Shown here: positions 31,545 to 40,374 of the stretch, piece after piece
Position numbering within the stretch: position 1 is the first letter of the stretch
Layout of the letters: each line of letters opens with the position of its first letter
NCBI RefSeq assembly: GCF_039539525.1
Contig: NZ_BAABDH010000016.1
Span: 124,001 to 188,000 of the forward strand
DNA: 64,000 nucleotides
From: Hymenobacter algoricola
GTDB taxonomy: Bacteria > Bacteroidota > Bacteroidia > Cytophagales > Hymenobacteraceae
Direction of reading: 5' to 3'
Program-made: the position numbers and the translations under genes
The notes under the pieces: model-generated
What the model was told of the DNA's origin: nothing
The model's database searches: none
What the model saw: only the letters and a program-made list of their open reading frames with translations

Positions 31545-33773
31545 TTATTGCCGCTCGACGCGGCGCACGGCTACCTGGCCGTCGGCACTCTGCAGGCGCA
31601 CCACGTACAGCCCGCGGGGCAGCGTGGTCAGATCCAGGGTGGCATCGGCGGCCGGGCCCAGCCGGCGCGTGGTGCGCAGCAGTTCGGCGCCCAGCACGTT
31701 GTACACGCTGATGCCGTAGGTGCCCGCCGCCGCCGCGTCGGGCAGGCGCAGGTGCAGGGTACCGTCGGGCGTCGGATTGGGGAAGATGCTCAGGGCCGGC
31801 AGGCTGCGGGCCTCCGTGGTGGGCGTGCTGGAATCGATGCGCACGGAATAATCCTCGGTTTCCGAGTTGGCCTGGTTTTGCAGGCAGGGATTCGCCAGGT
31901 TGTTGTTCAGCCGCGTCACAATGCGCATGCGGGTAAAGCCAACCACACCGGGCAGGTTGGGAATGGCAACTGAGGAGGAAGAGGAGAGGGCCGAGGTTAC
32001 GTTGACCAGCAGCTCGTTGGTGGCAAACGTGCCGTCCCGGTTCAGGTCAAGCCACACGGAGGTCACACGCTGGAAATTCTGGTTGGCAATGGTCGTGAGT
32101 GAGTAGCTCAGACCCTGCCGCAGCACGATTAGCCGGGCCAGGTAGTTGCCGTAGCCCCCCGGGTCGGCGCCGGAGGGGCTGGTGAAGTTCAGCATAGCGC
32201 CGCTCAGGTTCACGTTGGTCAGCCAGATGTTGCCATTCTGCCCGCTCGACGCGCAGTACTGCACGCAGGGCACGGCAATGGTGAGGTAGCTGGTGCGGGT
32301 GAGGATGTTGCTGCCAAAGGCGTTGGTGGCCGTCAGCGACACGGTGTAGTTGCCGGAAACCGTGTACCGGTGCTGGGGGTTCTGCAGCGGGCTGGTCTGA
32401 CCGTCGCCAAAGTTCCAGAGCCACGCGGTGGGCGCGTTCTGGCTTTGGTCGGTAAACTGCACCGGATTCACGCAGGAGGCGGGCACGTAGTTGGAGGTGA
32501 AGGCGGCCACCGGCGGGTTGGTGTTGGGCCGCACCGTTACGGTATAGTCTTCGGCCTGCCCCAGCTGGGGGTTGGCGCAGGGCGTGCTGGCTCCCCCCAC
32601 GAAATCGGAAATAACCCGCAGCCGCAGGGGCTGGTTTTTGACGGCCGAGCCTGGAATGCTGATGATGGCGTTGGGGCTCACGCGGTTCAGGGCCTGATAC
32701 AGCAGCTCCGTCGTGGCATTGAAGACGCCGTCGTTGTTCAGGTCCAGCCACACCCGGGTGTCCTGGGCGTTGGCCGTACCGGTGGTGATGCTGATGGGGT
32801 AGCTGTTGCCTTCGGTGAGTTCTACCCGCGAGCTGCAGGTAAAGTCCTCGTAGCTGCCCACCGCGGAGGCTTTGCTCAGGCTGCCCAGCGTAAACTGCGT
32901 GATGCCGTAGCCGCAGCACTGCGCCAGCGTAGTGGGCGAGCAGCTGGCGGCCACCGGCACGGTGCTGTTGTAGGTTACGTAGCTGGTGCGGGTGCGCGTA
33001 TTGCTGCCCACGCCGTTGGTGGCCGTCAGCGCCACGGTGTAGGTGCCGGCGGTGGTGTAGCAATGCTGGGGGTTCTGCAGCGGGCTGGTCTGGCCGTCGC
33101 CAAAGCTCCAGAGCCACGCGGTGGGCGAGTTCTGGCTTTGGTCGGTAAACTGCACGCAGCCCGAGCAGGTCAGCGGCTGGTCGACGATGAAATCTGTGAC
33201 GGGCGGAGCCGTGTTGGCGACGGCCAGCACGCTGTAATCTTCCGTCTGGGAGAACTGGGGCGTGGTGCACGGGCCCGGCACCGGGGAGCCAAAGTAGTCG
33301 GCGGCCACGCGCAGGCGCAGGCGGGTGTTCAGGGTCGTCGTCAGGGGCAGCCGCAGAATTCCGGAGTGCAGACGCTTGCTGTCGGAGCTGAAGACCAGCT
33401 CGGAGGTGGCATTAAAGGCGCCGTCGTTGTTGAGGTCCAGCCAGACGCGCACGTTCTCGTCGGCACTGGCGTTGGTACGCACGCTGAAGCTGTAATCGGT
33501 GCCCACGGCCAGCGTGGCGCTGAGCGTGCACGAATAATCCTTGTAGCCATCAATGGCGGCCGGCGTGGTGTTGTTGATGGTACCCAGCGTCACGTTCAGA
33601 ATGCCCATGCCAATGCCGGGGGCATTGGGGTTGGAAGCCCGGCCGGGGGTGCAGTTGGCCCCTACCGGACATTGCTGGGCCCGCGCAGGCAGGCTGGTCA
33701 GTACCAGGAAAGCAGAAAGGAATAGGCCGTAAAGTGCTGGCGCTTGGCGCCGAAAGCGTAGAAGTTGCATCAT
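31545..33773 (-). CDS. secreted GEVED/PKD multidomain protein with type A T9SS sorting tail
   Basis: 742 residues; signal peptide about 1-33 (ends PARAQ). Three GEVED-type domains (each with VWLDLNNDG or VWLDLNRDG and a later T/A-E-D-Y-S/T-V) alternate with two PKD domains (FTDQSQN-S/A-PTAWLW, FGDGQTSPLQNPQH). The last about 75 residues (ALSIFPNPTPDGTLHL, then GLYVVRLQSADGQVAVRRVERQ) are a type A sorting domain. GEVED domains often accompany secreted peptidases or adhesins, but no catalytic domain is present here, so a binding or structural surface role is likely. It is transcribed towards the type B protein gene 75 bases away, probably independently. Confidence 0.88.
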   Translation of the reverse strand: MMQLLRFRRQAPALYGLFLSAFLVLTSLPARAQQCPVGANCTPGRASNPNAPGIGMGILNVTLGTINNTTPAAIDGYKDYSCTLSATLAVGTDYSFSVRTNASADENVRVWLDLNNDGAFNATSELVFSSDSKRLHSGILRLPLTTTLNTRLRLRVAADYFGSPVPGPCTTPQFSQTEDYSVLAVANTAPPVTDFIVDQPLTCSGCVQFTDQSQNSPTAWLWSFGDGQTSPLQNPQHCYTTAGTYTVALTATNGVGSNTRTRTSYVTYNSTVPVAASCSPTTLAQCCGYGITQFTLGSLSKASAVGSYEDFTCSSRVELTEGNSYPISITTGTANAQDTRVWLDLNNDGVFNATTELLYQALNRVSPNAIISIPGSAVKNQPLRLRVISDFVGGASTPCANPQLGQAEDYTVTVRPNTNPPVAAFTSNYVPASCVNPVQFTDQSQNAPTAWLWNFGDGQTSPLQNPQHRYTVSGNYTVSLTATNAFGSNILTRTSYLTIAVPCVQYCASSGQNGNIWLTNVNLSGAMLNFTSPSGADPGGYGNYLARLIVLRQGLSYSLTTIANQNFQRVTSVWLDLNRDGTFATNELLVNVTSALSSSSSVAIPNLPGVVGFTRMRIVTRLNNNLANPCLQNQANSETEDYSVRIDSSTPTTEARSLPALSIFPNPTPDGTLHLRLPDAAAAGTYGISVYNVLGAELLRTTRRLGPAADATLDLTTLPRGLYVVRLQSADGQVAVRRVERQ

Positions 33774-33907
33774 AGGAAAGCGTGCCGGAGGGGAGGTATA
33801 TTCTGTCCCTAAATGTAGCGACTAAATCCTATTCCTGAAGCATCCCTGCGCAACCATTCTACCTGCCCCGGCAATGGGGCAAAACGTGGCGCCTAAGGGG
33901 AAAAACG

Positions 33908-33915
33908 TAGTTTTG
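33908..33915 (+). promoter_or_regulatory. -7 box upstream of SDR gene
   Basis: Perfect TAGTTTTG, 49 bases before the ATG; no TTG at the expected -33 distance. Confidence 0.4.
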
Positions 33916-33964
33916 TGGCTTACCGCCCGGACCCCGGGCCCAGCACGTACTGGCACTGTAGCTT

Positions 33965-34768
33965 ATGAAAGGAAAAGTTGTTCTCATTACCGGCGGCACG
34001 TCCGGCATTGGCCGGGCCTGCGCCGTCGTATTCGGGCAGGCCGGCGCGCGGGTTGTCGTCACGGGCCGCGACGAAGCCCGCCTGGCCGACACCGCCCGGG
34101 AGCTCACCCGCCTGGGTATCGACCACCTCACTTTGCAGGCCGACGTGGGCCGGGAGGAAGACTGCGAACGGGCCGTGGCGGCCACCATTACCGCTTTCGG
34201 CCGCCTGGATGTGCTGCTCAACAATGCCGGTATTTCCATGCGGGCCCGGTTTCAGGATGCCGACGTGGAGGTGATTCGGCGCCTGATGCAAACCAACTTC
34301 TTCGGCACCGTCTACGCCACCAAGTTTGCGCTGCCCCACATTCTGGCCGCCAAAGGCTCTGTCGTGGGTATTTCCAGCATTGCCGGCTACCGGGGCCTGC
34401 CGGGGCGCACAGGATATTCGGCATCCAAGTTTGCCATGCAGGGTTTTCTGGAGGCGTTGCGCACCGAGCTGCTGCCGCAGGGCGTGCACGTGCTGGTGGC
34501 CTGCCCGGGCTTCACGGCTTCCAACATTCGCCAGACGGCCCTGGCCGCCGATGGCTCGTCCCAGGGCGAGTCGCCGCGGGACGAGCAGAAAATGATGAGC
34601 AGTGCGGAAGTAGCCGGGCACCTGCTGCGCGCCGTGCAGCAGCGCCGCCGCGACCTGGTGCTCACCAGCCAGGGCAAGCTCACCGTGTTTCTGAACAAGT
34701 GGCTGCCCGGCCTCACCGACCGGCTGGTGCTCAGGCATTTCCAGAAGGAAGAAAACTCGCCGGTATAG
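33965..34768 (+). CDS. short-chain dehydrogenase/reductase (DHRS7-like)
   Basis: 267 residues. Rossmann motif TGGTSGIG at residues 9-16, NNAG in LDVLLNNAGISM, catalytic Ser in VGISSIAG, and the Tyr151-x3-Lys155 pair in YSASK. The C-terminal segment (VAGHLLRAVQQRRRDLVLTSQGK) is shared with membrane-associated DHRS7-type reductases, but no strong membrane helix is seen. Cofactor is probably NADP(H), judged from the Arg after the second strand (VTGRDEARL). Substrate unknown; no operon partner. Confidence 0.92.
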   Translation: MKGKVVLITGGTSGIGRACAVVFGQAGARVVVTGRDEARLADTARELTRLGIDHLTLQADVGREEDCERAVAATITAFGRLDVLLNNAGISMRARFQDADVEVIRRLMQTNFFGTVYATKFALPHILAAKGSVVGISSIAGYRGLPGRTGYSASKFAMQGFLEALRTELLPQGVHVLVACPGFTASNIRQTALAADGSSQGESPRDEQKMMSSAEVAGHLLRAVQQRRRDLVLTSQGKLTVFLNKWLPGLTDRLVLRHFQKEENSPV

Positions 34769-34877
34769 AAGCTCCGGCTCCCCAAAGCTTGGCCGCCGGC
34801 AGCCGGACGGGTTCAGCCAGGCCTTGGGGAGCCAGAAGCCTTCCTTCCGGGCTGCGGGCCAAGCGTGGCGCTTCCCG

Positions 34878-35591
34878 CTACTGTACCAGTAGCAGGTCGT
34901 TGCGGCGAATGTAGGCGTCGCGGCCCCGCCACTGCACCCGGTACCAGATGTCTTGCTGGCCCTGCACCACCAGCCGGTCACCGGCCGTCGAAGTGGTGAG
35001 CCACGTGGCCCCGGCGCTGGGCCCCGCCATGAGGGCTACGTGCGGCCGGACCACCAGCCCCACCCGGTCGGGAAGCAGCAGGTTAAGGTACGCGCCGGTG
35101 AGTCCTATACATAGGCCATAAGTCAGCCACCAATGACGCGGGCGGCGCCGGCGCAGCAGCAGAAAGATGCCCCCGCCCACCGCGCCGGCCAGCAGCAGTT
35201 GCAGCCCCCGGTAATAGTAGCGCCAAAACGCAATGGTAAAGCTCTGGCGCCAGGAAGTGGTATAGCCCGTAAGCCGGTGGTTTTGGGCCAGCTCCGACGC
35301 CTTACGCCAGGTAGCGAGCCGGGGCTGGCGGGCGTGGGCCAGGCTCAGGTAATACAGGGCGGCCGGGTAATGGCCCAAGCCTTCCTGCACGTACGCCATT
35401 CGTAGAAGCAGCCGGGCCGATGCCTGGTGTTGCTGCCGGAGCGCCTGCTTATACCAGGGGTAGGAGGCTTCGTAGGCGCCTTTGGCAAACAGGGAGTCCG
35501 CCTTTTGCAGGGCGGGGTTAACATTTTGACTGGTAGCTTTTTGGGCCGTCAGCAGCAGGATAAAATAAAAAATGAGGTGTTTTTTCAACAA
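34878..35591 (-). CDS. TPR and SH3-like membrane protein, BatE-like
   Basis: 237 residues from a TTG codon (MLKKHLIFYF); no ATG or GTG lies upstream before an in-frame stop, so TTG is forced. Signal peptide about 1-21, TPR helices (about 25-105; ALQKADSLFAKGAYEASYPWYKQAL), two membrane helices (about 130-150 and 160-180), and a C-terminal bacterial SH3 domain (DRLVVQGQQDIWYRVQWRGRDAYIRRND). This TPR-TM-SH3 order resembles BatE of the Bacteroidota Bat (aerotolerance) locus, but no other bat gene is nearby, so the name is tentative. It is divergent from the tRNA-Lys promoter. Confidence 0.75.
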   Translation of the reverse strand: MLKKHLIFYFILLLTAQKATSQNVNPALQKADSLFAKGAYEASYPWYKQALRQQHQASARLLLRMAYVQEGLGHYPAALYYLSLAHARQPRLATWRKASELAQNHRLTGYTTSWRQSFTIAFWRYYYRGLQLLLAGAVGGGIFLLLRRRRPRHWWLTYGLCIGLTGAYLNLLLPDRVGLVVRPHVALMAGPSAGATWLTTSTAGDRLVVQGQQDIWYRVQWRGRDAYIRRNDLLLVQ

Positions 35592-35595
35592 AACA

Positions 35596-35627
35596 TTTGG
35601 TGCTTTAAGCGGGCTCTTCTACTTTTG
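35596..35627 (+). promoter_or_regulatory. promoter of tRNA-Lys
   Basis: TTTG (35596-35599), 20 bases, perfect TACTTTTG (35620-35627): a full match to the Bacteroidota promoter. The mature tRNA begins 41 bases after the -7 box. Confidence 0.85.
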
Positions 35628-35668
35628 CATCCGCAATCAGGGAATACAATTTCTGAACGCAATTAAAC

Positions 35669-35744
35669 GATTCTGTAGCTCAGCTGGTAGAGCAGTACAC
35701 TTTTAATGTACGGGTCCTGGGTTCGAATCCCAGCGGGATCACCA
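35669..35744 (+). tRNA. tRNA-Lys (anticodon UUU)
   Basis: 76 bases including an encoded CCA. The cloverleaf is complete: acceptor GATTCTG with CGGGATC (two G-U pairs), D arm GCTC...GAGC, anticodon stem GTACA/TGTAC with loop CTTTTAA, and T arm CTGGG-TTCGAAT-CCCAG. The anticodon TTT reads both Lys codons. It has its own promoter and terminator, so it is a single-gene unit. Confidence 0.97.
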
Positions 35745-35780
35745 AAAACCCTCACTGCTTCATGTAGTGAGGGTTTTTTA
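35744..35780 (+). terminator. terminator of tRNA-Lys
   Basis: AAAAACCCTCACT pairs with AGTGAGGGTTTTT around a 9-base loop with a T-run. It begins at the last base of the tRNA, so 3' trimming must follow. Confidence 0.9.
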
Positions 35781-35970
35781 TTGAGCAATAAGGCTGCTGG
35801 CGCGCTTGGCAGAATTCCAGGGACAAGGCGGGCAACTAGGGGAATAAGTGCCAATGCTCGCCCGTAATGTCAGGGCATAGGCTGTCCCAGGCTGCGGCGG
35901 TGCGCATGGCCGAAAGCTCAGGAAGGCACCAGGGAAGCGGGTCGGGCTAGCGGCTGCCCGCCGGCGGCGC

Positions 35971-37950
35971 TCAGCGCACCCCTGTCACCCGAAACTCCAC
36001 CCGGCGGTTGAGCTGGCGGGTTACTTCCCGCTCGTTGCTGGCCCGGGGCTCAGTACCGCCCAGCCCCCGGCCGCTGATGCGCGCGGCCGCCACGCCATGA
36101 CCGACCAGGTAAGTCTTGACGGCTTCGACGCGCTGCTCGCTGAGCCCCAGGTTCTTGTCCGGGTTGCCGACGTTGTCGGTGTGGCCGCGCAGCTCAATGG
36201 TGAGTCCGGCGTTTTGCGTGAGCAGGGCCAGCAGCTGGTCGAGGGCGGGGAAGGAGGAAGGCAGCAGCACGGCTTGACCCTGGGCAAACTGGACCTTGTC
36301 GAGCGCGAGAGTGGTGCCCACCGCCAACGGGCGCAGGAGAATATCGTGGGCCGAAGCGCCGGAAAAAACCTGGTAGGTGCTGTCAGAAGCCAGATAGCCG
36401 GCCAGCTGCAGCTGCGCCGTCAGGGGCTGCCCGGGCGGCGTGGGTACGGTGAAGCCCGCCTGCTCCGTCAGCGGGATGGTGGTCAGGCGGCCGTTGGCGC
36501 GCAGGCGGAACTGCGCCCGGGGCAGCGGCTGCCGCGTCACGGCATCGAGCACCCGGCCGCGCCAGGCCGGCGCGCTGGCCGCCGGCAGAGCCGCCGCCAC
36601 GGGCGGGGGCGGCCGCCGAAACAGGTTGCAGCCGGCCAGGTCGGTATAAACGCCGCCGCGCACCCGCGTAGCCCGGTGGCGAACCAGGTCTATTTCGTAA
36701 AGCGCTTTGGGGCCGGCCAGGTAGAGGCGGCGGCGGCCGGCGGCATCGTACTGGAGCAGCAGGTCGCTGTAGCCGCCTTTCTGGGGCAGTCCGTCGAGGG
36801 GCAGCAGGTCGGGGACGGGCTGGCGGGTGGCCAGGTTGATTTGCAGCAGGGCGCCGTCGGTGCTGTATACCTGCACCAGGGTGCCGGTTTCGTCGAAGCA
36901 GAAGTTGGCGTGGGTGCCTGCGCCCGCAAAGCCGATAGCCGCAAAGTACGGGGCCTGCCGCACCGGGTCGGCGGTCCACACCACGGTCACGGCATCATCG
37001 GCGGGACTGACCCGGACCAGCTGACTGGCATCGGCGGTGATGAAGTACAGGTCGCCGCGGGCGTCGGTGGCGGCGGCAATCCAGACGGTTTCAGGGCCCT
37101 GCGCCGGTAGTTGCCAGTGGGTGTAGCGGCCCTGGCGGATGGCCGGGTCGTAGCGGTACACGTACTCGGGCGCGTCGGTGGGAGCCTTGGTAACGGAGTA
37201 CAGGCAGTTGTCGAAGCCCTTGGCCAGGGCGTAGGACTGAAAGGGCAGCGCCCGCCGGTGGATGGTGGGCGCCGCGCCGGGGTCGTTGGTCGAAAACTCG
37301 TGGATGGTCTGGCAGTCGTCCTGCCACTGGTCGCCGTCGAAGCGCAGGGCCGCAATGCCGTACATCTTGTCGTCGCAGGCCTGGTCGGGGTAGCGGCGGC
37401 TGGGCAGGCCTTTGCCGATCAGCACCAGCGACTCCACCAGCCGCCGGCCCTCGGTGGGGTAGCGCGGCTCCAGGGTGGTGGGGGCGCGGTATTCGAGGCG
37501 GTACTCGTAGCCATTGCGCCACAGCCGCCGCCCGACCACGCGGGCCGGGGCCGCCGGGGCGGCGGGGGCGTAGGTGTAGTCGTAGCGCGCCTCCTGGTAA
37601 GTGCCGGCATCCTGGGTGGTGAGGGCGAGGACCTGGGCCTGGGGCAGGCGGCTCAGGGTGCGCCGCAGCGTATCGGCCTGCCCGGCGGAGAGCTGGTTGA
37701 GGTCTTTGCGGGCGTCGGGCAGGGGACGGATGGTGAGCGTGACTACGGCCAGGGCCTGCCGCCACGAGGCGCCGACGTAAAACGTGGCGTCGGCGGGGTT
37801 GTCGGTTTGCTGCACCCACCAGCCGGGCGGATACGTGAGCCGGTAGCCCGCGCGGGCATCGGTGTAGGCCTGCCCGGCGGCTGGCGTCTGGGCCCGCAGC
37901 CCATTCCAGCATCCGGGCAGCAGCAGCAACAACACCAGCAAATACTTCAT
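35971..37950 (-). CDS. OmpA-family outer-membrane-associated protein
   Basis: 659 residues from the ATG giving MKYLLVLLLLLPGC. The N-terminal signal has both a possible lipobox (LLPGC) and a SPI-like cut (LRAQ). The N-terminal domain (about 20-165) recalls stress-related Tyr/Trp-rich folds (YRLTYPPGWWV). A beta-propeller-like region follows (about 185-440), then a carboxypeptidase-regulatory-like segment (about 455-540). The C-terminal OmpA domain (about 545-655) has the peptidoglycan-binding motif IELRGHTDNVGNPDKNLGLSEQR and LNRRVEFR. It probably links the envelope to peptidoglycan. A perfect TACTTTTG box lies 30 bases upstream. Confidence 0.87.
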   Translation of the reverse strand: MKYLLVLLLLLPGCWNGLRAQTPAAGQAYTDARAGYRLTYPPGWWVQQTDNPADATFYVGASWRQALAVVTLTIRPLPDARKDLNQLSAGQADTLRRTLSRLPQAQVLALTTQDAGTYQEARYDYTYAPAAPAAPARVVGRRLWRNGYEYRLEYRAPTTLEPRYPTEGRRLVESLVLIGKGLPSRRYPDQACDDKMYGIAALRFDGDQWQDDCQTIHEFSTNDPGAAPTIHRRALPFQSYALAKGFDNCLYSVTKAPTDAPEYVYRYDPAIRQGRYTHWQLPAQGPETVWIAAATDARGDLYFITADASQLVRVSPADDAVTVVWTADPVRQAPYFAAIGFAGAGTHANFCFDETGTLVQVYSTDGALLQINLATRQPVPDLLPLDGLPQKGGYSDLLLQYDAAGRRRLYLAGPKALYEIDLVRHRATRVRGGVYTDLAGCNLFRRPPPPVAAALPAASAPAWRGRVLDAVTRQPLPRAQFRLRANGRLTTIPLTEQAGFTVPTPPGQPLTAQLQLAGYLASDSTYQVFSGASAHDILLRPLAVGTTLALDKVQFAQGQAVLLPSSFPALDQLLALLTQNAGLTIELRGHTDNVGNPDKNLGLSEQRVEAVKTYLVGHGVAAARISGRGLGGTEPRASNEREVTRQLNRRVEFRVTGVR

Positions 37951-38253
37951 AGGCAGCAGGACGCAGAAACAGCGGTTCTCCAAAAGTACTCAGCCCGGCG
38001 CCACTTTCAGCGCCGGCGGCGCGCGCCGCCCGGCCATCGGCCCGCCCGGGATGCCGGAACCCGGGTTCCGGCGGGCCTCCGCGCCGCGCCGCGGGGCGGC
38101 GTCGTCAGCTGGCAGCGGGTGAGTTAAGGCCCGGGGCCCGCGGCTCTTCCTGTCCTTACGGAGTCAGGCCGTTACGCCCGCTGGGCGAAGCCGCTTTCTG
38201 CCGCGGGCCCGGGGCGGCTGCGGGTAAGGTGGCGACAACTCCGCCCCGTGGCC
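37951..38253. other. GC-rich intergenic region with 20-bp palindrome
   Basis: No gene seen. It holds the OmpA-gene -7 box and a perfect palindrome (GCCGGAACCC/GGGTTCCGGC, 38053-38072) that can extend through flanking GGCC/GGCC-rich arms. Confidence 0.5.
37981..37988 (-). promoter_or_regulatory. -7 box of the OmpA-family gene
   Basis: Perfect TACTTTTG on the minus strand, about 30 bases from the ATG; the -33 position shows only a partial match. Confidence 0.5.
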
Positions 38254-38961
38254 TCAGCCGCAGGGAGCAATGGGCGTCGATTTCAGCGCCTGCCGGGCCA
38301 GGCGCCAGTCGGGCATATACTGGTCCATCAGCCCCCAGAAGCGGGCGTTGTGCAGCCGCTCGTGCAGGTGCACCAGCTCGTGGACCACCACGTATTCCAG
38401 GCAGAACGGGGCGTGCTTGATCAGCTCCAGGTTCAGCCAGATGCGCTTTGCGCGGATGTTGCAGGTGCCCCAGCGGGTTTTCATCTGCTTCACGGCCCAG
38501 TCGTTTACCTGCACGCCCACTGCCGTTTCCCAGTGCGCGAGCAGCGGGGGCAGCTGCTCCTTCAGCCGGGCCCGATACCAGCTGCGCAACGCTTTTTCGC
38601 GCTGGATGCGGGTGCTGGTTTCGGGTAGGTACACGTCCAGGGTATCGTCCTCGCCCCGCACCACGCGGGCCGGGCCGGCCGCCGGGTGCACCCGCAGCCG
38701 GTGCGGCCGGCCCTGGTAGAAGTGCGTTTCGCCCGTGGCGTATTCCGGTACGGCGGGCGTGGCGCGCGCCCCAAACTGCTCCTGGTGCTTGCGGATCCAG
38801 GCGCGGCGCGTGGCTACAAACTCGCGGATGGCTGCCTCGGGCGTACGCAGCGGGGCCGCCACCCGCACGCGGCCGTCGGGGGCGTACACGGTGAGGCGCA
38901 GGCTGCGGATATTCTTGCGGACTAACTCGATGTGCAGGTCGTCGAACTGAAGCTGGGGCAT
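38254..38961 (-). CDS. YgjP-type M48-like metallopeptidase (DUF45)
   Basis: 235 residues. The zinc motif HELVHLHERLHNARFW (HELxH with the third His downstream) and the segment KTRWGTCN before it are typical of YgjP/SprT-like DUF45 proteins. The N-terminal half carries the family's beta region (LRLTVYAPDGRVRVAAP). These proteins are cytoplasmic metallopeptidase-like; their substrates are mostly unknown. A promoter is visible upstream (39007-39038). Confidence 0.9.
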   Translation of the reverse strand: MPQLQFDDLHIELVRKNIRSLRLTVYAPDGRVRVAAPLRTPEAAIREFVATRRAWIRKHQEQFGARATPAVPEYATGETHFYQGRPHRLRVHPAAGPARVVRGEDDTLDVYLPETSTRIQREKALRSWYRARLKEQLPPLLAHWETAVGVQVNDWAVKQMKTRWGTCNIRAKRIWLNLELIKHAPFCLEYVVVHELVHLHERLHNARFWGLMDQYMPDWRLARQALKSTPIAPCG

Positions 38962-39006
38962 GCGGAAAACGGGCTACCGGCGCGGCGGGCGGGGCCGTAC
39001 CGGCAG

Positions 39007-39038
39007 CAAAAGTAACGCGCCGCGGCTGCGCCGCGAAA
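39007..39038 (-). promoter_or_regulatory. promoter of the YgjP-type gene
   Basis: Minus-strand TTTC (39035-39038), 20 bases, perfect TACTTTTG (39007-39014). Leader about 40 bases. The -33 variant TTTC is the same as at thiL. Confidence 0.55.
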
Positions 39039-39229
39039 CCGGGCCGGGGTTTAGCGGTGCCCCGCGCCCCGCTGGCCGCCGGCGGCCAAAGCCGGGGGGA
39101 TGCGCCCGGCGCCGGGCCGGGCTGCACTGCCGGAACCGGCCGCCGGCGGCGGGTCACGCCCGGGGCGCCTTCCGGTCAGCAGCCGGTTTTCTACGTACGC
39201 CCTACCATCTGACCAACCTTGCCTGAGCT

Positions 39230-40294
39230 ATGACTACGCATGCACCTCGCAAAACCCGGCGCCACCACCGGGATATTGTGGTTATCGGCGCCTCCGCCGG
39301 CGGCGTCACGGCGCTGCTGGCGCTGGTCAAAACCCTGCCGGCCGACTTTCCGGCCCCTATTTTCATTGTGCAGCACGTGGCGCCCGACTCGCCCAGCATT
39401 CTGCCCCAGCTGCTCAGCTCGGCCTCGGCCCTCAAGGCGCGCCACCCGCAGAACGGCGAAACCGTTGAGTCCGGCGTTATCTACGTGGCCAAGCCCGATC
39501 ATCACCTGCTCGTCGAAGGCAGCAAGGTGCTGGTGACGCGGGGCCCGAAAGAAAACCGCTTCCGGCCGTCCATCGACGCGCTGTTTCGCTCGGCCGCCTA
39601 CACCTACGGCTCGCGCGTGATTGGCGTGGTGCTTACGGGCTACCTCGATGACGGCACCTCCGGCCTGTGGTCGGTGCAGCGCATGGGCGGGCTGACCATC
39701 GTGCAGGACCCGCAGGATGCCGAGCAGCCGTCGATGCCCACCAACGCGCTGGAGTTCGTGGAGGCCGACCACCTGGTGCCCCTGGCCGAGCTCGGGACGC
39801 TGCTCGTGCGCCTGACCACGGAGTGGGCCCCGGCCAAGCGCCGCCTGCCCGCCGCGCAGCTCGACCTGCTCCAGATTGAGCTGACCATTGCCAAGCAGGG
39901 CGGGGGATTCGAGCTGGGCATTATCGAGAAAGGCCTGCTGACGCCCTTTACCTGCCCCGACTGCCACGGCGCCCTCACTCAGCTCATTGAGGGCAAGCTG
40001 CTGCGCTACCGTTGCCATACCGGGCACGCCTACACCGTCAGCTCCCTGCTGAGCGAACTCACCACGTCGGTGGAAAGCCTGCTCTACCAGTCCATGCGCG
40101 GGCTCGAAGAAACCAAGATGCTGCTCCACAACATCGGCATGCAGTTCAGCCTGCACCACCAGGGCGACGTGGCCGACCTGTTTTTTCGCAAAGCCGACGA
40201 AACCGGCCAGCAGGCCCGCGTGGTGCACGACTCCATCCTCAAGCAGGAAGCCCTCAGCGGCGACCTGCAGTTCGAAAAAAGCAAGTTTGACTAA
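39230..40294 (+). CDS. CheB-type methylesterase without receiver domain
   Basis: 354 residues. The CheB catalytic domain fills about 15-200 with the triad Ser22 (GASAGG), His49 (QHVAP) and Asp141 (GYLDDGTSG). There is no N-terminal receiver, so phosphorylation cannot gate it in the usual way. The C-terminal about 110 residues hold a likely zinc site (CPDCHG, then RCHTGHAY) and a helical tail, an add-on common in Bacteroidota CheB proteins. No CheR, receptor or CheA gene is adjacent; instead a PAS histidine kinase follows 80 bases later, suggesting a non-chemotactic signalling pair. Confidence 0.9.
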   Translation: MTTHAPRKTRRHHRDIVVIGASAGGVTALLALVKTLPADFPAPIFIVQHVAPDSPSILPQLLSSASALKARHPQNGETVESGVIYVAKPDHHLLVEGSKVLVTRGPKENRFRPSIDALFRSAAYTYGSRVIGVVLTGYLDDGTSGLWSVQRMGGLTIVQDPQDAEQPSMPTNALEFVEADHLVPLAELGTLLVRLTTEWAPAKRRLPAAQLDLLQIELTIAKQGGGFELGIIEKGLLTPFTCPDCHGALTQLIEGKLLRYRCHTGHAYTVSSLLSELTTSVESLLYQSMRGLEETKMLLHNIGMQFSLHHQGDVADLFFRKADETGQQARVVHDSILKQEALSGDLQFEKSKFD

Positions 40295-40374
40295 CGGCTG
40301 ACTGGTCTGCTTTCCGCGGGCGAAATGACTACCTTCCCCAATCCGGCCGCTGCCGACTCCCTATTGCCAACGCC

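Noticed and set aside
35663..35854. 63-codon frame antisense across the tRNA-Lys
   Set aside because: It is the familiar false frame that arises from the complement of a tRNA (GIRTQDPYIKS pattern); no gene.
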